Below are positions 34,933 to 47,875 of a stretch of 64,000 nucleotides of DNA, piece after piece. The DNA lies in NCBI GenBank assembly GCA_023105745.1, contig JALGQZ010000006.1, positions 34,489,686 through 34,553,685 on the forward strand, read 5' to 3'. Both the position numbers and the translations under genes were made by a program. A model generated the notes under the pieces. That model was not told the origin of the DNA and ran no database searches. It was given only the letters and a program-made list of their open reading frames with translations. Numbering within the stretch: position 1 is the first letter of the stretch; every line of letters begins with the position of its first letter. Source of the DNA: Austropuccinia psidii. Taxonomy: Eukaryota > Basidiomycota > Pucciniomycetes > Pucciniales > Sphaerophragmiaceae.

Positions 34933-37163
34933 TCATTGATTAAAACTTTCAGTCATCCTAGAGGCTCTGGAACTCTTTAGATGAAAGTTCCCATGTGGCA
35001 TGGCATCTTCAGCCAACCATTTGTCTTTATCTGCTGTCTGGTTTGTAAATCTGACCAAGTACTGCCTCTGGTCTTTACTATTCAGTCTAATCTTCTTGGC
35101 CTTGATGATGTTCTTCACAGGGCCAGGGGAGTCCTCCACTTCCACTATTTCTGGTGGAGTGGTATTCTTCTTCCTGGAAGGGAACTTATCCTCCTCTGTC
35201 TGGAAGTATGGCTTAACCAGACTCATTGGGAATATTAGCTGTTTCCTAGAAAACTCCTCTATGAGTCTGAATTCTACTTTATTTTTCCCTATCAGCTCAA
35301 TGATAGTGAAGGGCCCTACAAATGAGTCTCTCAACCTCTTTGGTCCCTTAAGATTGTTGAAGTTTAGTGTAGACACTAACCCTTGGTCCCCCTCTTTAAA
35401 ATCAGGTTCCATGTGTGATTTGTCCTAGCTCCGTTTATTGTATTATTTTGCCTCAGTTATGAATTTGGAAGCTGTATCACAAGCCTTCTTCTACATATAA
35501 TCAAAGTCCTTAGCTGTGGGGTGGATAGTTAAAAGATTCTTCTTCAAGTGATCCACAGGAAATAGGGGGTTCCACCCTTTTTCTACCAGTGAAGGTGATT
35601 CCCCTGTGGTAGAATTCTGGATAGCATTCTAAGCCAGTTGGACTACTGGTAGAAGGGTAACCCACTAAAGAGTGTATCCTTTATGATCCTTGTATTCCAT
35701 GAAATATGCACAGAACCTCCTAAGGATATCCTCCATGGTTTGGATCATCCTTTCAGCTAAACCATCTGTCTGTGGGTTGTAAGCTGTGGAGAATGCAAGT
35801 TTAGTACCAAGCAGATCATACAAGTTGGTCCAAAGTTCTGATATGAGTTTTGGGTCCCTATCACTAATGATAATTTTAGGGACTCCAAAGGTGGATATTA
35901 TTTTATTTCAAAATACCAAGGCAGTATTCATTTCTGTATCCTCGTTGTGACATGGCAGGCACCTCACAATATTTCTGAACCTATCAATGATAGTCAGGAA
36001 AGAATTGAATTTTTTTTCCTCCTTGGACAAGTCCTGTAACCCAGTCCATGATGATGGTTTCCCATGGGTGTTTGGGTTCTTCTATGTGTTGAAGTAGCCC
36101 ATACTTTTTCCCATGTTTTCTATTTACCTTGTGGCATCTTTCACAAGTGTTGATATATTAGCTCAACTCTTGTTCCCATTTGAGCCATTAAGCTGTGCTT
36201 GCTAACCTCTCCTTAGTCCTGTCTTCACTGATGTGTCCCATATATGGGCAGTCATGGAATTCCTACAGGTCCAAGGATATATGGTCTTTGTTGATTACTG
36301 TGAGTGTACTTGTGTGTTTCTCTCTATGGTAGAGCAGGCCAAGTATAAGATGAACTTGTTATCCTTATAGTCCCTCAACCAGGGTTCCTCCAACTGGTAC
36401 TCCAGTTCTGGGCTCCTGTATTTTTGTTGAAGGAGTTGTAACAATATGCCACACTTTCTGGGTTTGGAATATGTCTTCATTACTGCATTGAAGAACTCAG
36501 TGTGAAGTTCTGAGGAACTTATTCCCAGTATGTGGGTTTCTGTTCCTTCTGATTTAGTGTTTCCACTGTCTGGGGTACCACTTCCTGGTGCCCACTCAGA
36601 GAATCTGAAGTCTTTATTCCTATCTATTTCCATGAAATGGATAGGAATTTTATCTGCTACTTCAGGGTCATAAGCTGGATTGCTTTTGACATTATCCAGT
36701 GGCCCTCTGCTGAGGCCATCTGCATTGGTATGGCTTTTACCTTCTTTTTATATGATGGTCATATTCCCTCTAAACTCCTGGATGGCTCTTTGCCACCTCA
36801 GCATGTGTCTATTGGTATTCTTCATGTTTAGTAAAAACTTCAAGGCTGTGCAGTCTGTGTAGACTTCAAATACTGCAGCCTCCAAATAATAGTGGAGTTT
36901 CTCTAGAGCCCAGACTAAGCATAGAAATTCAGTCTGGGTGGTATTACTTCCTCTCTTGGTTCACCATCTACAGTTTGTCTCTGGTAAAATGCTCCTCCCA
37001 AGCCTTGGCTACATGCTGCATCTATGTATAACTTGAATGGTAGTTCAAACTCAGGAAAGATGAGTACAGGTGCATTTGTTAGTTCATGTTTTATTCTCTC
37101 ATCTGAATACCATCTTTCCTTAGTAATTTCAAAAACTCCATCTTTTAAACATAACTCGTATGG
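34933..37163 (-). pseudogene. Gypsy-B pol, downstream half: RNase H and integrase
   Basis: The RNase H start is read at 37150-36915 ([35 protein letters not shown]). A linker at 36633-36295 reads FRFSEWAPGSGTPDSGN. The integrase core (36300-35413) is broken into several frames. The C-terminal part is one open frame at 35412-34933 with FVGPFTIIELIGKNKVEFRL and RQYLVRFTNQTADKDKWLAE, a chromodomain-like tail. The upstream pol lies beyond the inserted LTR at 47876 and above. It integrates the cDNA in active relatives. Confidence 0.85.
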
Positions 37164-38182
37164 TGTCAGCCTGTGACTCAAAGCCAGAGCACAAGCATGA
37201 CTGCCAGAATAACATAAACAAATGGTAAAGCAAAATACCACCAAACATGGAGCTGAGCCAAACAGGCTCAAAAGGTATCAAAAGAAAGAGGAAACTCATC
37301 TTTTTCCAAATATACAAGTCCCATCACCATAGGACCCAGAATAAAAAAATTATTCCTGCTCAAAGTTGTTTCAGAGAATAAACCTTAATTTTCACCTCTC
37401 ATTAAAAATCCAGAGGAAGAGGATTAACCCAATCAAATGGGTAATCAAAATGAAGCTCTAATTCAAGGCTATCCGATGGTACTAGCCTAGTTAAGCTAGC
37501 ATAAGAATTAAAGAGGTTATGACCAAAATAAGGCCAAATAGGGGTGAATAAAATATTCACCTCCCATCTAACTTCTACAGTTTTAGTGTGAGATACGTGA
37601 TGTGTGGTATTTTTGGAAAGAGCAAAATCAGGGTTATCTGAAGGTACAATCCATTTCCCCATATCTCATCTAGAACAAAGGTTTTGGGAAAAACAAGCTC
37701 CATACAGTTTTTACACAAAACATATATATGTACAAAAAATCTTGTACATGCCATACCTTCCCATACTCAATGACAAATATATCAAATGAGACACCATTGT
37801 GAAGAGCACATGCAGTAATAAACAATGAGCCACCTTTGAGCTTGATATCTCAAAAACTGACAAAGCTATGGCAGCTTTAAGCTCAAAATTCCACAGTTAG
37901 ACCATCACAGTCTTACTGTTGGATATTACCCCTTAAGTATGATTATGAGTTGTCAAAAAGACAAAGGAGCTTGTTTTTACTTCAATAACACATAGTTTGG
38001 TCAATACTGGGGCCCTGTACAGGTTCTGTACAGCATTCTATGCATCATACCTGTCAGAAGAGGGCTATGTGGTCTCCAGATGAAACCTTTCACCGTGTAT
38101 TGGTCACAACTTCCAGATGTGGTTTCAAAACCACATCTGAGCCCAATAAAGATCAAAAAGGCACTATGAAAAGCAAAAGCCA

Positions 38183-38187
38183 GTATC
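38183..38187. repeat. Left target duplication of Gypsy-C
   Basis: GTATC, identical to 47481-47485. Confidence 0.85.
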
Positions 38188-39597
38188 TGTCACAGGGGCT
38201 CTAGTGGAAATACAAGAGTGGCCTGGCACTCAGAAATCAGGGAACTCACTTGGAAGACTCCAAAAGAATAAAGAAACAAAATAATAAGAATGAATTCCTC
38301 TAAAAGGTATACAGGTACAAGATGAGATGCAAAAGAGGAAAGGGAAGCCAAATGGCTAAAGAGCCAACCAATTAAGTCCTTAATCACTGTTTCAACCTGC
38401 CAAAAATGAATAATGGAATTAGTAAGGATATGGCCACCAAATATCCATTGACAGGCAAAGGAAGAGAAAGAGAAAAGTGCTAAATGACTGACTTAATAAT
38501 ATCAATATTTGCTTAACTAAAATGAAAAGAAAATAAAGATAAAAATAAATCAAAGTATATTAATTAACTGGGGAAAACCCCCCAGGGTGGAAAGGGTAGC
38601 TGGTATATGTGAGAAGTTGGGAGCTTGAGTTCTTCAGGCTGACAACTGATCTGTATTGATCCTTGAGGCTGTATTGATTGTTTTGGGAATTGATACAGCT
38701 GGCTCATATTGAAATTGAATTGGGTTGCATGAATTTCCCATGCTTGAAAATGAAATACAGTTCTTGATGGATCCATACTGTATTGAAATGAATGTGGTTG
38801 CCAAGATGGATTGAGTGGAGCTTTGACACTTGACAACTTCTTTTGGCGCTGCCTCTTCAATACGCCTTGAGAATGAATTGACAGTATTCCATTGGAAGGA
38901 ATACTTGGAGTGAGCATAACCAATGACTGCTTGATGGTGTCATTGGTATTTGATGTTTTGACACTTGCCCTTGAGCCTTGATGAATCCTCTGGATGACAT
39001 GACTTGATGGCCTGATGGAAAGTTGAAATAACCAGTTGATATTTCTGCCAGTGGATTACTGCTAAAAAAAGATGCATAATGGTTTATAACACCATATATG
39101 GCATTTTGGTTATTGGAGGTTGGAAATGGCCATAAGTCTTTAGAGATGACGCCAGGAGGATATTGGTGAAAATTGTTTTTGGAAGGCTTTGGAGGTGTCA
39201 GAGTGTCTTTTGAGGTATTTGGCCATTTTTGGGTTTTTGGCCAAATACAGCTCATACAGTGTTAAAACTGTATTTGCGCAAAGTGCACAAAATGCGCCAA
39301 AGTGCGCAAATGCGCAGAAACCGTATTTAAAGCCAAACAAATCTTCTTGGGCTGTATTTCCCCTGTTGACTGGGAAATACCAAAATTGCCCAAACGGTAG
39401 AGAAAGGCCATGAAAGGCCTGATGACGGTGAATGGGCCAAGTTGGGCCCAGATGATGAAATGGCCATAAAAGGCCAAATGAGGTGAGATGGCCAATTTGC
39501 ACAATGATTTATGGATATGGCCAAATTGCCATATATTGGATGTGGCATGGATATGCCATATTGAAGTACAAGGGGATGAATTGCCATGGTTGTGACA
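38188..39597 (-). repeat. 3' LTR of Gypsy-C
   Basis: It is 1,410 bases and carries GCGC-rich and TGGCC-rich short repeats near 39270-39500 that are partly missing from its partner. Confidence 0.9.
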
Positions 39598-39611
39598 GTA
39601 CCCCCCACCTT
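39598..39611 (-). promoter_or_regulatory. Polypurine tract of Gypsy-C
   Basis: Minus strand AAGGTGGGGGGTAC lies directly before the 3' LTR. Confidence 0.6.
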
Positions 39612-40391
39612 GAAATGGTGAGCTCCTGAGCACCAATACAAGGTGAAGCCTGTTGAGGCTATTGGAAAGATTTTGAGAGCGTGATTCAAGAGGACTGATT
39701 AAGATAAGAAATTTGAAAACTGATATTAAAAATTCGACATTTGACGCAGGACTTGCTTGATCTTCTTTTGACATTGGCTTCATGATTTGAATTGAACTTC
39801 AAAATCAATGAAAACTTTTTGATGTGATAATTGACGTGATAAAAGAAAATTTAAAATGAAAATACAATAAAATAAAGAATGAAAATGAAAATAAGAAAAG
39901 GAAAGAAAAGTGAGATGAATTTTGAGGAGGTTTCAATCTTGATGACTAATATTGACAATTGATTTTGAAAATGGCCAAGGACCTGGAAAGAGAAATTCAA
40001 TGCCAGGTGCTCCCAGAGTGGCCAAGGTGATGTTTTGGAAGATTGTAGAACCCTCAGGGAAGTGTGCACCAGGAAAGGAACTTACCTTTGGTAATTACCA
40101 CTCCCGCCAGTGCCATAAAAGAAAACAACATTGTTGAAGGAATGAATTTGAATTTGGAAGTCTTGGAAATGAATTGAAAAGTCAATGGCCCATTTTACCA
40201 AGTGAAATGGCCATAAGATTGGAAATGAAGTTGAAATCCATGCCAAAAATCTGCGTCCAAAATTGCAAAGTGCTTACAGGTTGGCCAAGGTGATGCTTAC
40301 AACAATAAAGGAGTAGAATACCCCTAAAGGTGCATACCAGGAGTGGGACTTACTTTTGGTAATTCCTCTCCCCACCAAGCACCATAATGAA

Positions 40392-41384
40392 TCAAGGTTT
40401 TGAAGAATTGGGCCCAAGCTTGTCAGGATATAATGAATGAAAATATTTGACAAGTTCAGGACAATTCTTGAGGTTTTTGGTTGGTTCCCAAGTGGATCTT
40501 TCTGGGTCTTGACTGAAACCTTTCCATTCCACCAGATACCATAATTTTCCTCTCTTGAGCTTTGAGTCCAGTATTTGAGAGACTTCCCATTCTTCTTCTT
40601 CTCCAATGATTATTGGAGGAGGAGGATCTTGATGCCTATTTGGGATTGTTGACGTCTTGACTGGTTCCAAAAGGGAAATATGGAAAACTGGGTGGATGGA
40701 CTTCCATTGAGATGGGAGCTTGAGGTTGTAGGCATGAGTACTGACTTTCTTCAAGATTGGCAAAGGACCCAGCCATCTTTCAGACAGCTTTTTGGTGGTT
40801 CTAGTTGATTTGATGTTCTTGGAGGAAAGCCATACCATGTCACCGGGATTGGAAACAGGTGGACTTGCTCTACTTTTATCTGCATACCTCTGAAAACTGT
40901 TTATGGCAACTTCAAGTTCTCTCTTGACATCTTGCTGTACTGATTGGATTTTTGTTGATAACTTTCCAGCAGGAGTATCTTGAGTGATGTGAACTGAGTC
41001 AAATTGAGAATCTCTTCCATAAACAATGAAAAACGGTGATTGTTTTGTTGAAGAGTGGTCAGAGTTATTGTAGGCAAATTCAGCCAGAGGGAGCCAGGTG
41101 TTCCAATCATCTTGATGATAACTGACATACATCTGAAGGTACTGTTCTAGTATCTGATTTACCCTCTCTGTCTGTCCATCAGTTTTTGGATGATAAGCAG
41201 TTGACAGATATCTTGCAATCTTGAGCTGCTGACAAAGATTGGTCCAAAAAGAAGAAACAAAAAGAGAACCTCTATCACTCACAATGCTTGAAGGAAGGCC
41301 ATGCTTTGAGAAAATATTCTTGATGAATAAATGGGCCAAATCTAGTGAAGTGATTGAAGCTATTGTTGGAATGAAAACGGCCAT
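40392..41384 (-). pseudogene. Gypsy-C integrase core and chromodomain
   Basis: An open frame of 330 codons follows the stop at the end of the preceding frame. The integrase core shows FSKHGLPSSIVSDRGSLF with the second Asp and YHPKTDGQTERVNQILEQYL with the catalytic Glu. The C-terminal beta-barrel region has NPGDMVWLSSKNIKS and LSERWLGPLPILKKVS. The last 60 residues form a chromodomain: WEVSQILDSKLKRG, LWYLVEWKGF and STWEP. In chromoviruses this domain steers integration towards particular chromatin. It was once continuous with the frame at 41385-42314; one stop now separates them. Confidence 0.9.
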
Positions 41385-42314
41385 TTATGAGAATCTGTTC
41401 ACTATGACAAGGATTAAGTCAAAGGAATTGGACAGTGGCAATTGAGTGATGAAATACATTGAAAGACAAATCCAAGGACCACTTGGAATTGGAAGAGGCT
41501 TGAGGAGTGCAAACTTCTTGTGATGAATATTTTTGTTTCTTGAACACTGTTGACAGGATGATACATAATGCTTGATAAATTGAGTCATTCCGGACCAGTG
41601 GAAATCCCGCTTGACAAGCTTGAGAGTCTTCTCTTGGCCAGGGTGTCCAGCTAGAGGAGAGTCATTCCGCTTTTGAAGTATATTGAGTTGAATTGTGGGG
41701 TCATTTCGGACCACCACCCAATCTTTGAAAAGGGGAAGTTTGGAAGAGGAATCAAGAGAATAATCTTGGAAAGATTTACCTTTACCCAAATGTTGAAGGA
41801 CACTTCTATATTGAGAATCTTGCCACACTGCCTTCTGAATTGAATCAATCAAATTTGAAAATGAATCCACCTTGACTGCAAAAAACTTCAAGGCTTGAAT
41901 TTCATCTTGCTTTATCAGCTTCTGATAGTTCATTGGATTCTTGCTGATGAAATCCTCCCCCCTCTCTGGGTAAACGTTGTCCTGAGGTGACAAGGCATCT
42001 GGAAGGGTGGCCAAGCGGCCAGGGCAGTAAGTGATTGAAAAATGGAATTCAGATAAAAATTCATCCCAGCGGGCTTGACGGCGAGTGAGAATCTTGGAAG
42101 ACATAAAATATTGAAGAGATGAATGATCAGTGAGAACTTCAAAAGGGGAAGAAATTGAAAGAAGGAAAGCTCTCCAGCGCTTGAGAGGCCAGACTATGCC
42201 AAGGAGTTCCTTGTCATGAATATCATAATTAAGCTCAGCTGGGAGAAGCTTGCAGCTATCAAATGCAATGGGATGTTTTCCTGAGTCAGAGACCTGACTC
42301 AGTACAGCACCCAA
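41385..42314 (-). pseudogene. Gypsy-C RNase H and integrase N-terminal part
   Basis: RNase H is seen in NYDIHDKELLGIVWPLKRW and FEVLTDHSSLQYFM, with the end ITYCPGRLATLPDALS. The integrase zinc region has LAGHPGQEKTLKLVKRDFHW and CQQCSRNK. In the following WICLSMYFITQLP the position that normally holds the first catalytic Asp is Tyr, which would kill integration. The frame ends in a stop at VIVNRFS. Confidence 0.88.
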
Positions 42315-42384
42315 GGCATAATCTGATGCATCGGTCTCTACAATGGTGGGTAGAGAAGGATTGGAGAAGTGGTGAATACCTCTT

Positions 42385-43590
42385 TTAGTTGATGAAACTG
42401 TCTAAGAGCTTCCTCATTGAGGGGAAAACGGGAATCTTTCTTGAGGCAACTAGTGAGTGAACTAATCTTCTTTGAATAATTCTTGATGAAACGGCGGTAG
42501 AAATTGGCAAAGCCAAGGAATTATTGAAAAGCCTTGAGGTTTCTTGGAGGTGGCCAATTGAGAATTTGCTGGACTTTTGCTTGGTCCATCTTGAGGCCTT
42601 CAGAAGAAACAACATAACCTAAAACTCTACAGTAGAAACATGGAATAGGCATTTGGACGCCTTAGCAAAGAGGGTATTGGCTCTCAGTCTGGAAAGAACA
42701 GTGGACACATGAGTGACATGTTCTTCCTCAGATTTGGAAAAGACCATAATGTCATCAAAATAAACCACAACATAAACATCAAGGAGATCATAAAAAACAT
42801 CATTGAGAAGATTTTGAAAAGAAGCAGGAGCATTGGTAAGCCCAAATGGCATAACCAAGTACTCATAACTACCATATTTGGTTCTAAAACAAGTCAAATG
42901 TTCATCACCTTCCTTGATTCTGAGCAAGTTATATGCACCATGCAAATCAATCTTGGAGAAGATAGAAGAACCATTTAAAACAGTGAGAAGCTGATTCATA
43001 GGAGGAACAGGATACTTGTTCTTCCTAGTAACAGCATTGAGTTTGCGATAATCAACACACAAACGGAGGCCACCATCTTTCTTTTTGACAAAAAGAACAG
43101 GTGCTCCTGTAGAAGAGGAGCTTGACCGGATGAAACCTTTCTCTACATTCTCTGAAATGTAGGCCCTGAGTGTATCTGACTCTTGGTTTGATAAAGAGTA
43201 GATCACCCCAACTGGAGGTAGAGACCCCTCCAGCTCGATATGATGATCACAGGCGCGGTGAGGAGGAAGTTTTTCTGCTTTCACCTTGGAGAATACATCC
43301 AAATATTGGTGATAGACAGAAGGAACAACCTTCATCATGGTTTCTACTTCTTCTGGCTCTTCCTCTTCATCCCACAACTCCTCCAGGAAGTCATGATAAG
43401 ATGAAGGAGGAAGGTCCATATTCCCAAAGAAGAGATGAAGTGAAGATACAGAATTATCTACTCCAATATCTTGAATCTCTTTGAAGACTTCATCTCTAGA
43501 TGATAGTAATGACTGATGGTAATTAAGGGAAGTAATATGGACGGAAGACGGAAATGATGGTGTTCTAGAATCACAACCAGAGCTGCACAT
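42385..43590 (-). pseudogene. Gypsy-C reverse transcriptase
   Basis: From 43590 one frame of 323 codons includes SLPPVGVIYSLSNQE, KKKDGGLRLCVDYRKLNAV, KIDLHGAYNLLRIKEGDE and the catalytic VVYFDDIMVFS (about 42755). After a frame change near 42619 it continues in 42615-42385 as the connection region. The YFDD box is intact. Confidence 0.9.
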
Positions 43591-44074
43591 GATTTGGCAG
43601 AAGAAAAGTCATTACTAAAAGAAATTGAAGGATCATTATAGTCCTTGTGATCAGAATTAAAGGTGATCGATCCTTGCCTTCAATCAATAAACGGATTAAA
43701 ATGATTAAGAAAGTCAAAGCCCAATATGAGGTCTTCTCCCTTGGGAGTATCAATGACTAAAAAGTACCATTCAAAGCTTGGGAAGGAAGGGAGCTCAACC
43801 ATATATTTAGTATGGTGAGTCACAAATAAGGAAGGAGACTCAGAGGAGTCTAAAGTGATGAGGGGAATCTTCTCTGGAAGTTCTGACGTAGTCAATGAAT
43901 ACTTGTGAACAAACTGCTTTGCAATAAATGAGTTGGTAGCACCAGAATCAATGAGAATACTGTGAAAAACATCAGAAAGAGAAGAAAAAAAAAGAATTTA
44001 AGAGAATTCTTGACACCAGTATTCAGAATGCACAATTGTGCGCTGGAAGGCAAACTTTGAAGACCATTGAACAC
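43591..44074 (-). pseudogene. Gypsy-C aspartic protease region
   Basis: Minus-strand reading near 43945 gives LIDSGATNSFIAKQFV, the retropepsin active site with an intact DSG. Downstream VTHHTKYMVELPSF and GEDLILGFDFLNHFNP fit the flap and the second half of the domain. It sits between gag and reverse transcriptase in several short frames. Confidence 0.8.
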
Positions 44075-44084
44075 AACATGGTCT

Positions 44085-45394
44085 TCACTCAGGCTTTTCC
44101 CTGGCTGGGAAATTTCCCTGAAGGTTGGGTAAGCTTGTTTTGAGGCCTTTTGAAACGGGACTCAAGACTATGCTTCCCACCACAGTAGGTACAAAGACCC
44201 TCCTCGATTCTTCTTTCTTTTCAGAATTCATGAGCTTGAAATTTTTATTCAATAAAGAAGAATGGGGCATGTCCCTCTTCTGAAAATTCTTCTTCTTCTT
44301 ATGACTTGAACTTGAAGAATTTTGAGGATGAGAAGAACTTGACTTTGAGGCTTCTGGCTCCTTCTCTTGATGATGACTCTTTTCATTTTGCCTCTCATGG
44401 TACCTGGTATCAAGTTCCAGGGTAACATCCATTAAGTCTTGAAGAGAGTCAATTCTTGAAGGATGGGAGGCCAATTGATCCAAAATCCTGGATGGCAATC
44501 CCTTCCTGAAATGATGGATGAGAGCTCTTTCACCCCAATCCCAGATTCTTGACACTAAACTTCTGAAATAGCAATGTATAAGGATACATGCCCACCTTCT
44601 GCCTTTCTGACTTCATTCGGGTCACCAAATAGAGTGAAGAGCTGAGATTCAAATAAAGGCCAAGAATTGAGAAGGTAATTTGAGTCTTGATTGGTGATAT
44701 TGGAAAGATAAGGCTCAATCCATTTTGCAGCCCTGCCAATGAGCAATGAAGTGGCATAAAGGACCTTCTTTCTGTCTTGAGCAAAGTTTGCTGGATCATT
44801 ATGACAAATCAATTGACAGGACTGAATAAAGCTTCTAACTTTGAAGGGCTGAGTCCCATCAAAGCATTCTGGTGCCTTCATAGATGGAGTCTTGAAGGCT
44901 GGTGGTCTTGATGCTTCAGAAGATGAAGCTGCTTGAAGATTGGCCATAATCTGAGTCATTTGCTGCATGATGGCCAATAAGGATGGTTCAGACTGATGAG
45001 AGACAAGCTGATTAGACTGGGCTAGAGTTGGCCCTCCACTACCTTGGGATGCCTCCACCAGAGCAGGGACACCTTCAGTACCATCAGACTCTTCCTCTTC
45101 CACAGAATTCTCCTCCTCCTCTTCACCATCTTCACCTGGACCTTTGGAAATGGTCCTTGAAAGTCCTGGAAATCCACCAACTACTCCTGAGAATGAACAT
45201 GATCTTCTTGGCCCTCTTCCTTCCTTCCTGGATGGTGCTGCTCCTTCCATGCGGGGTCCTCTCTCTAATTGGGCCCTCAGTTGAGGAACTGCTGGGGTGC
45301 CATCTAGAGGAGCTCTTGGAGTTGGAGTGAGAACAGCTTGAGCTCTGGCCTGAGATCTTGTCTGTCTTGCCGGAGGTGAATGTTGAACAGGCAT
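44085..45394 (-). pseudogene. Gypsy-C gag
   Basis: Starts at 45394 (MPVQHSPPARQTRSQARAQ), with a Pro/Arg-rich N-terminus and an acidic Glu run, then a capsid region with APECFDGTQPFKVRSFIQSC and LFTLFGDPNEVRKAE. It shifts frame near 44555 and continues with WGERALIHHFRKGLPSRILD and a Ser/Lys-rich tail. The usual zinc knuckle near 44180 is garbled by another frame change. Total length is about 430 residues, normal for this family. Confidence 0.88.
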
Positions 45395-46174
45395 GATTTC
45401 AGGAATAAAATTGAAATAAATGAATTAAAATCAAAATTTGCTTGAAGTGAAAATAGTCAGCAATCAAATCTTGAGGAAAATCAATGAATCAAATGAAAAT
45501 CTTCAAGTACGTCTATAATTCAAAATCAGATGAAGTCTTGAAGTCAAAATCAAAATCAAATCAATGTCTTGAAGTAAATCAATGAATCAAATCAAAATGA
45601 AGTCTTCAAGTCAATAAATCAATGAATCAGATCAGTCAAAAAATCAAAATCTTGCAAAAATCAATCAATCAAATGAAATCTTGAAGAAAAATAAGTTTAT
45701 GTCAAAATTCTTGATGTGAAAAAATCAGCAGAATCAATGAAATCTTCAGGTCAATCAATTTTCTTGAGGTCAATATCAAATGTGTCAAATCAATCAATCA
45801 ATGAAGATCAAGTGAACTCTTCTTTAAGAAACCAAAATTCTTGAAGAATGAATCAATTATGAATCTTGATGTGAAGAATGTGTCTGAATATCTTGATGAA
45901 AAATTTGAAAATCAAAGAAAATCAAGATGACGCCTGAATGATGAATGAAATGAACATTTGATGATTTGAAAATGATTTTAAAAAGAATAAAAAAATAAAA
46001 AATGGGTCAGCTTTCAATTTTCAAAATGTAGAATGAATGAAAGAAAATTGAGAGGTGATGATGAATAATTAAGCTAATAAGCGTAAAAGAATCATAATTT
46101 TGATGAAATGAGTGAATGAAATTATAAAGAAAGAATGAACAGAATGAAAAGAAATTATGAGTTAATTAATATAA
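45395..46174 (-). repeat. Gypsy-C leader made of degenerate AATCAA/CTTGAAGT repeats
   Basis: Between the 5' LTR and gag the sequence repeats AATCAATGAATCAAAT-like and TCTTGAAGT-like words at irregular spacing for about 700 bases. No standard primer-binding site starting TGG is visible next to the LTR (the first bases read TTATATTAATTAACTC). Confidence 0.7.
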
Positions 46175-47480
46175 TGTCACAGGGGCTCTAGTGGAAATAC
46201 AAGAGTGGCCTGGGACTCAGCAATCAGGGAACTCACTTGGAAGACTCCAAAAGAATAAAGAAACAAAATAATAAGAATGAATTCCTCTAAAAGGTATGCA
46301 GGTACAAGATGAGATGCAAAAGAGGAGAGGGAAGCCAAATGGCCAAAGAGCCAACAAAGTAGGTCCTTAATCACTGTTTCAACCTGCCAAAAATGAATAA
46401 TGGAATTAGTAAGGATATGACCACCAAATATCCATTGACAGGCGAAGAAAGAGAAAGAGAAAAGTGCTAAATGACTTACTTAATAATATCAGTATTTTCT
46501 TAACTAAAATAAAAAGAAAATAAAGATAAAAATAAATCAAAGCATATTAATTAACTGGGGAAAACCCCCCAGGGTGGAAAGGGTAGCCGGTATATGTGAG
46601 AAGTTGGGAGCTTGAGTTCTTTAGGCTGACAACTGATCTGTATTGATCCTTGAGGCTGTATTGATTGTTTTGGGAATTGATACAGCTGGCTAATATTGAA
46701 ATTGAATTGGGTTGAATGAATTTCCCATGCTTGAAAATGAAATGCAGTTCTTGATGGATCCAGACTGTATTGAAATGAATATGGTTGCCAAGATGGATTG
46801 AGTGGAGCTTTGACACTTGACAACTTCTTTTGGCGCTGCCTCTTCAATACACCTTGAGAATGAACTGACAGTATTCCATTGGAAGGAATACTTGGAGTGA
46901 GCATAACCAATGACTGCTTGATGGTGTCATTGGTATTTGATGTTTTGACACTTGCCCTTGAGCCTTGATGAATCCTCTTGATGACGTGACCGGATGGCCT
47001 GATGGAAAGTTGAAATAACCAGATGATATTGCCGCCAGTGGATTTCTGCTAAAAAAGATGCATAATGGTGTATAACACCCTATATGGCATTTTGGTTATT
47101 GGAGGTTGGAAATGGCCATAAGTCTTTAGAGATGACGCCAGGATGATATTGGTGAAAATTGGTTTTGGAAGGCTTCAGAGGTGTCAGAGTGTCTTTTGAG
47201 GTATTTGGCGAGATACAGCTCATACAGTCTTATAACTGTATTTGCGCAAAGTGCGCAAATGCGCAGAAACCTTATTTAAAGCCAACCACAGCTTCTTGGC
47301 CTGTATTTCCCCTGTTGACTGGGAAATTCCAAAAAATTCCAAAATTGCCCAAAAGGTAGAGAAAGGCTAGGAAAGGCCTGATGCCAATTATTTATGGATA
47401 TGGCCAAATTGCCATATATTGGACGTGGCATGGATATGCGATATTGAAGTCCAAAGGGATGAATTGCCATGGTTGTGACA
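46175..47480 (-). repeat. 5' LTR of Gypsy-C
   Basis: It is 1,306 bases and lacks several short blocks found in the partner LTR, near 47210 and 47385. Confidence 0.9.
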
Positions 47481-47875
47481 GTATCTGGAAGTGAAAAATC
47501 TTCCTTTCCTCTATGCAGAAAGGTCTACCAGCCTTTTTCACCAAATGTTTGGACAAAAAGGGACCTTTTCTCCACCAGAAAAGGTTTCGTCATCTTTCTC
47601 TTAAACTCCTATATATTTCAACTGTCCAAAAGAGTTATACTCCTGGAAAATAATCAGGTCATACTATAAAATTTAGTATTGTAGACTTTATTATTGTAAC
47701 CCAACAGGTAAAGTTGCACCCAGGGCTTTTAACAGATCTCACCAACACTGAGAATCATTAGTAAACCCCTTTTATCTTTATTGAAACCTATTCTTAACAT
47801 TATTATGCGCATCACAGTCATAGTTTAGGCTGTAAATACTCCTTATGATTACCTCTTCATAGACTCAGCCTGACA

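Larger units (their letters stand above)
38188..47480 (-). mobile_element. Gypsy-C: chromodomain-type Ty3/gypsy element, innermost and youngest of the stack
   Basis: LTRs at 38188-39597 and 46175-47480 start TGTCACAGGGGCTC and end GGTTGTGACA. Identical GTATC duplications flank the element. The gene order gag, protease, reverse transcriptase, RNase H, integrase, chromodomain reads on the minus strand and is the least damaged in the window. The LTRs are very similar by eye apart from deletions of roughly 20-80 bases in the right copy, pointing to recent insertion. A few frameshifts and stops remain. Confidence 0.92.
37164..47875 (+). repeat. Solo Gypsy-B-family LTR in opposite orientation inside Gypsy-B, split by Gypsy-C
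   Basis: Parts 37164-38187 and 47486-47875 together form one LTR of 1,414 bases, starting TGTCAGCCTG and ending CAGCCTGACA, reversed relative to the LTRs of the host Gypsy-B. Flanks are TATGG (37159-37163) and TATAG (47876-47880). Excising it rejoins the Gypsy-B frame as SSSLYELCLKDGVFEIT. Confidence 0.9.

Noticed and set aside
36915..37271. A single 118-codon gene
   Set aside because: It is a chimeric reading of the inserted LTR (37164-37271) and the Gypsy-B RNase H start.
37164..38187. Taking this LTR as the 5' LTR of Gypsy-B
   Set aside because: It is in the opposite orientation to the LTR at 33493, has its own TATGG/TATAG flanks, and lies inside the reverse transcriptase to RNase H junction. 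The true 5' LTR is at 54206-55622.
38564..38923. A 119-codon open frame in the Gypsy-C LTR, also present in the other LTR at 46551-46910
   Set aside because: Most of the differences between the two copies change the amino acid, so there is no sign of selection on a protein; it is more likely an open frame by chance in an LTR.
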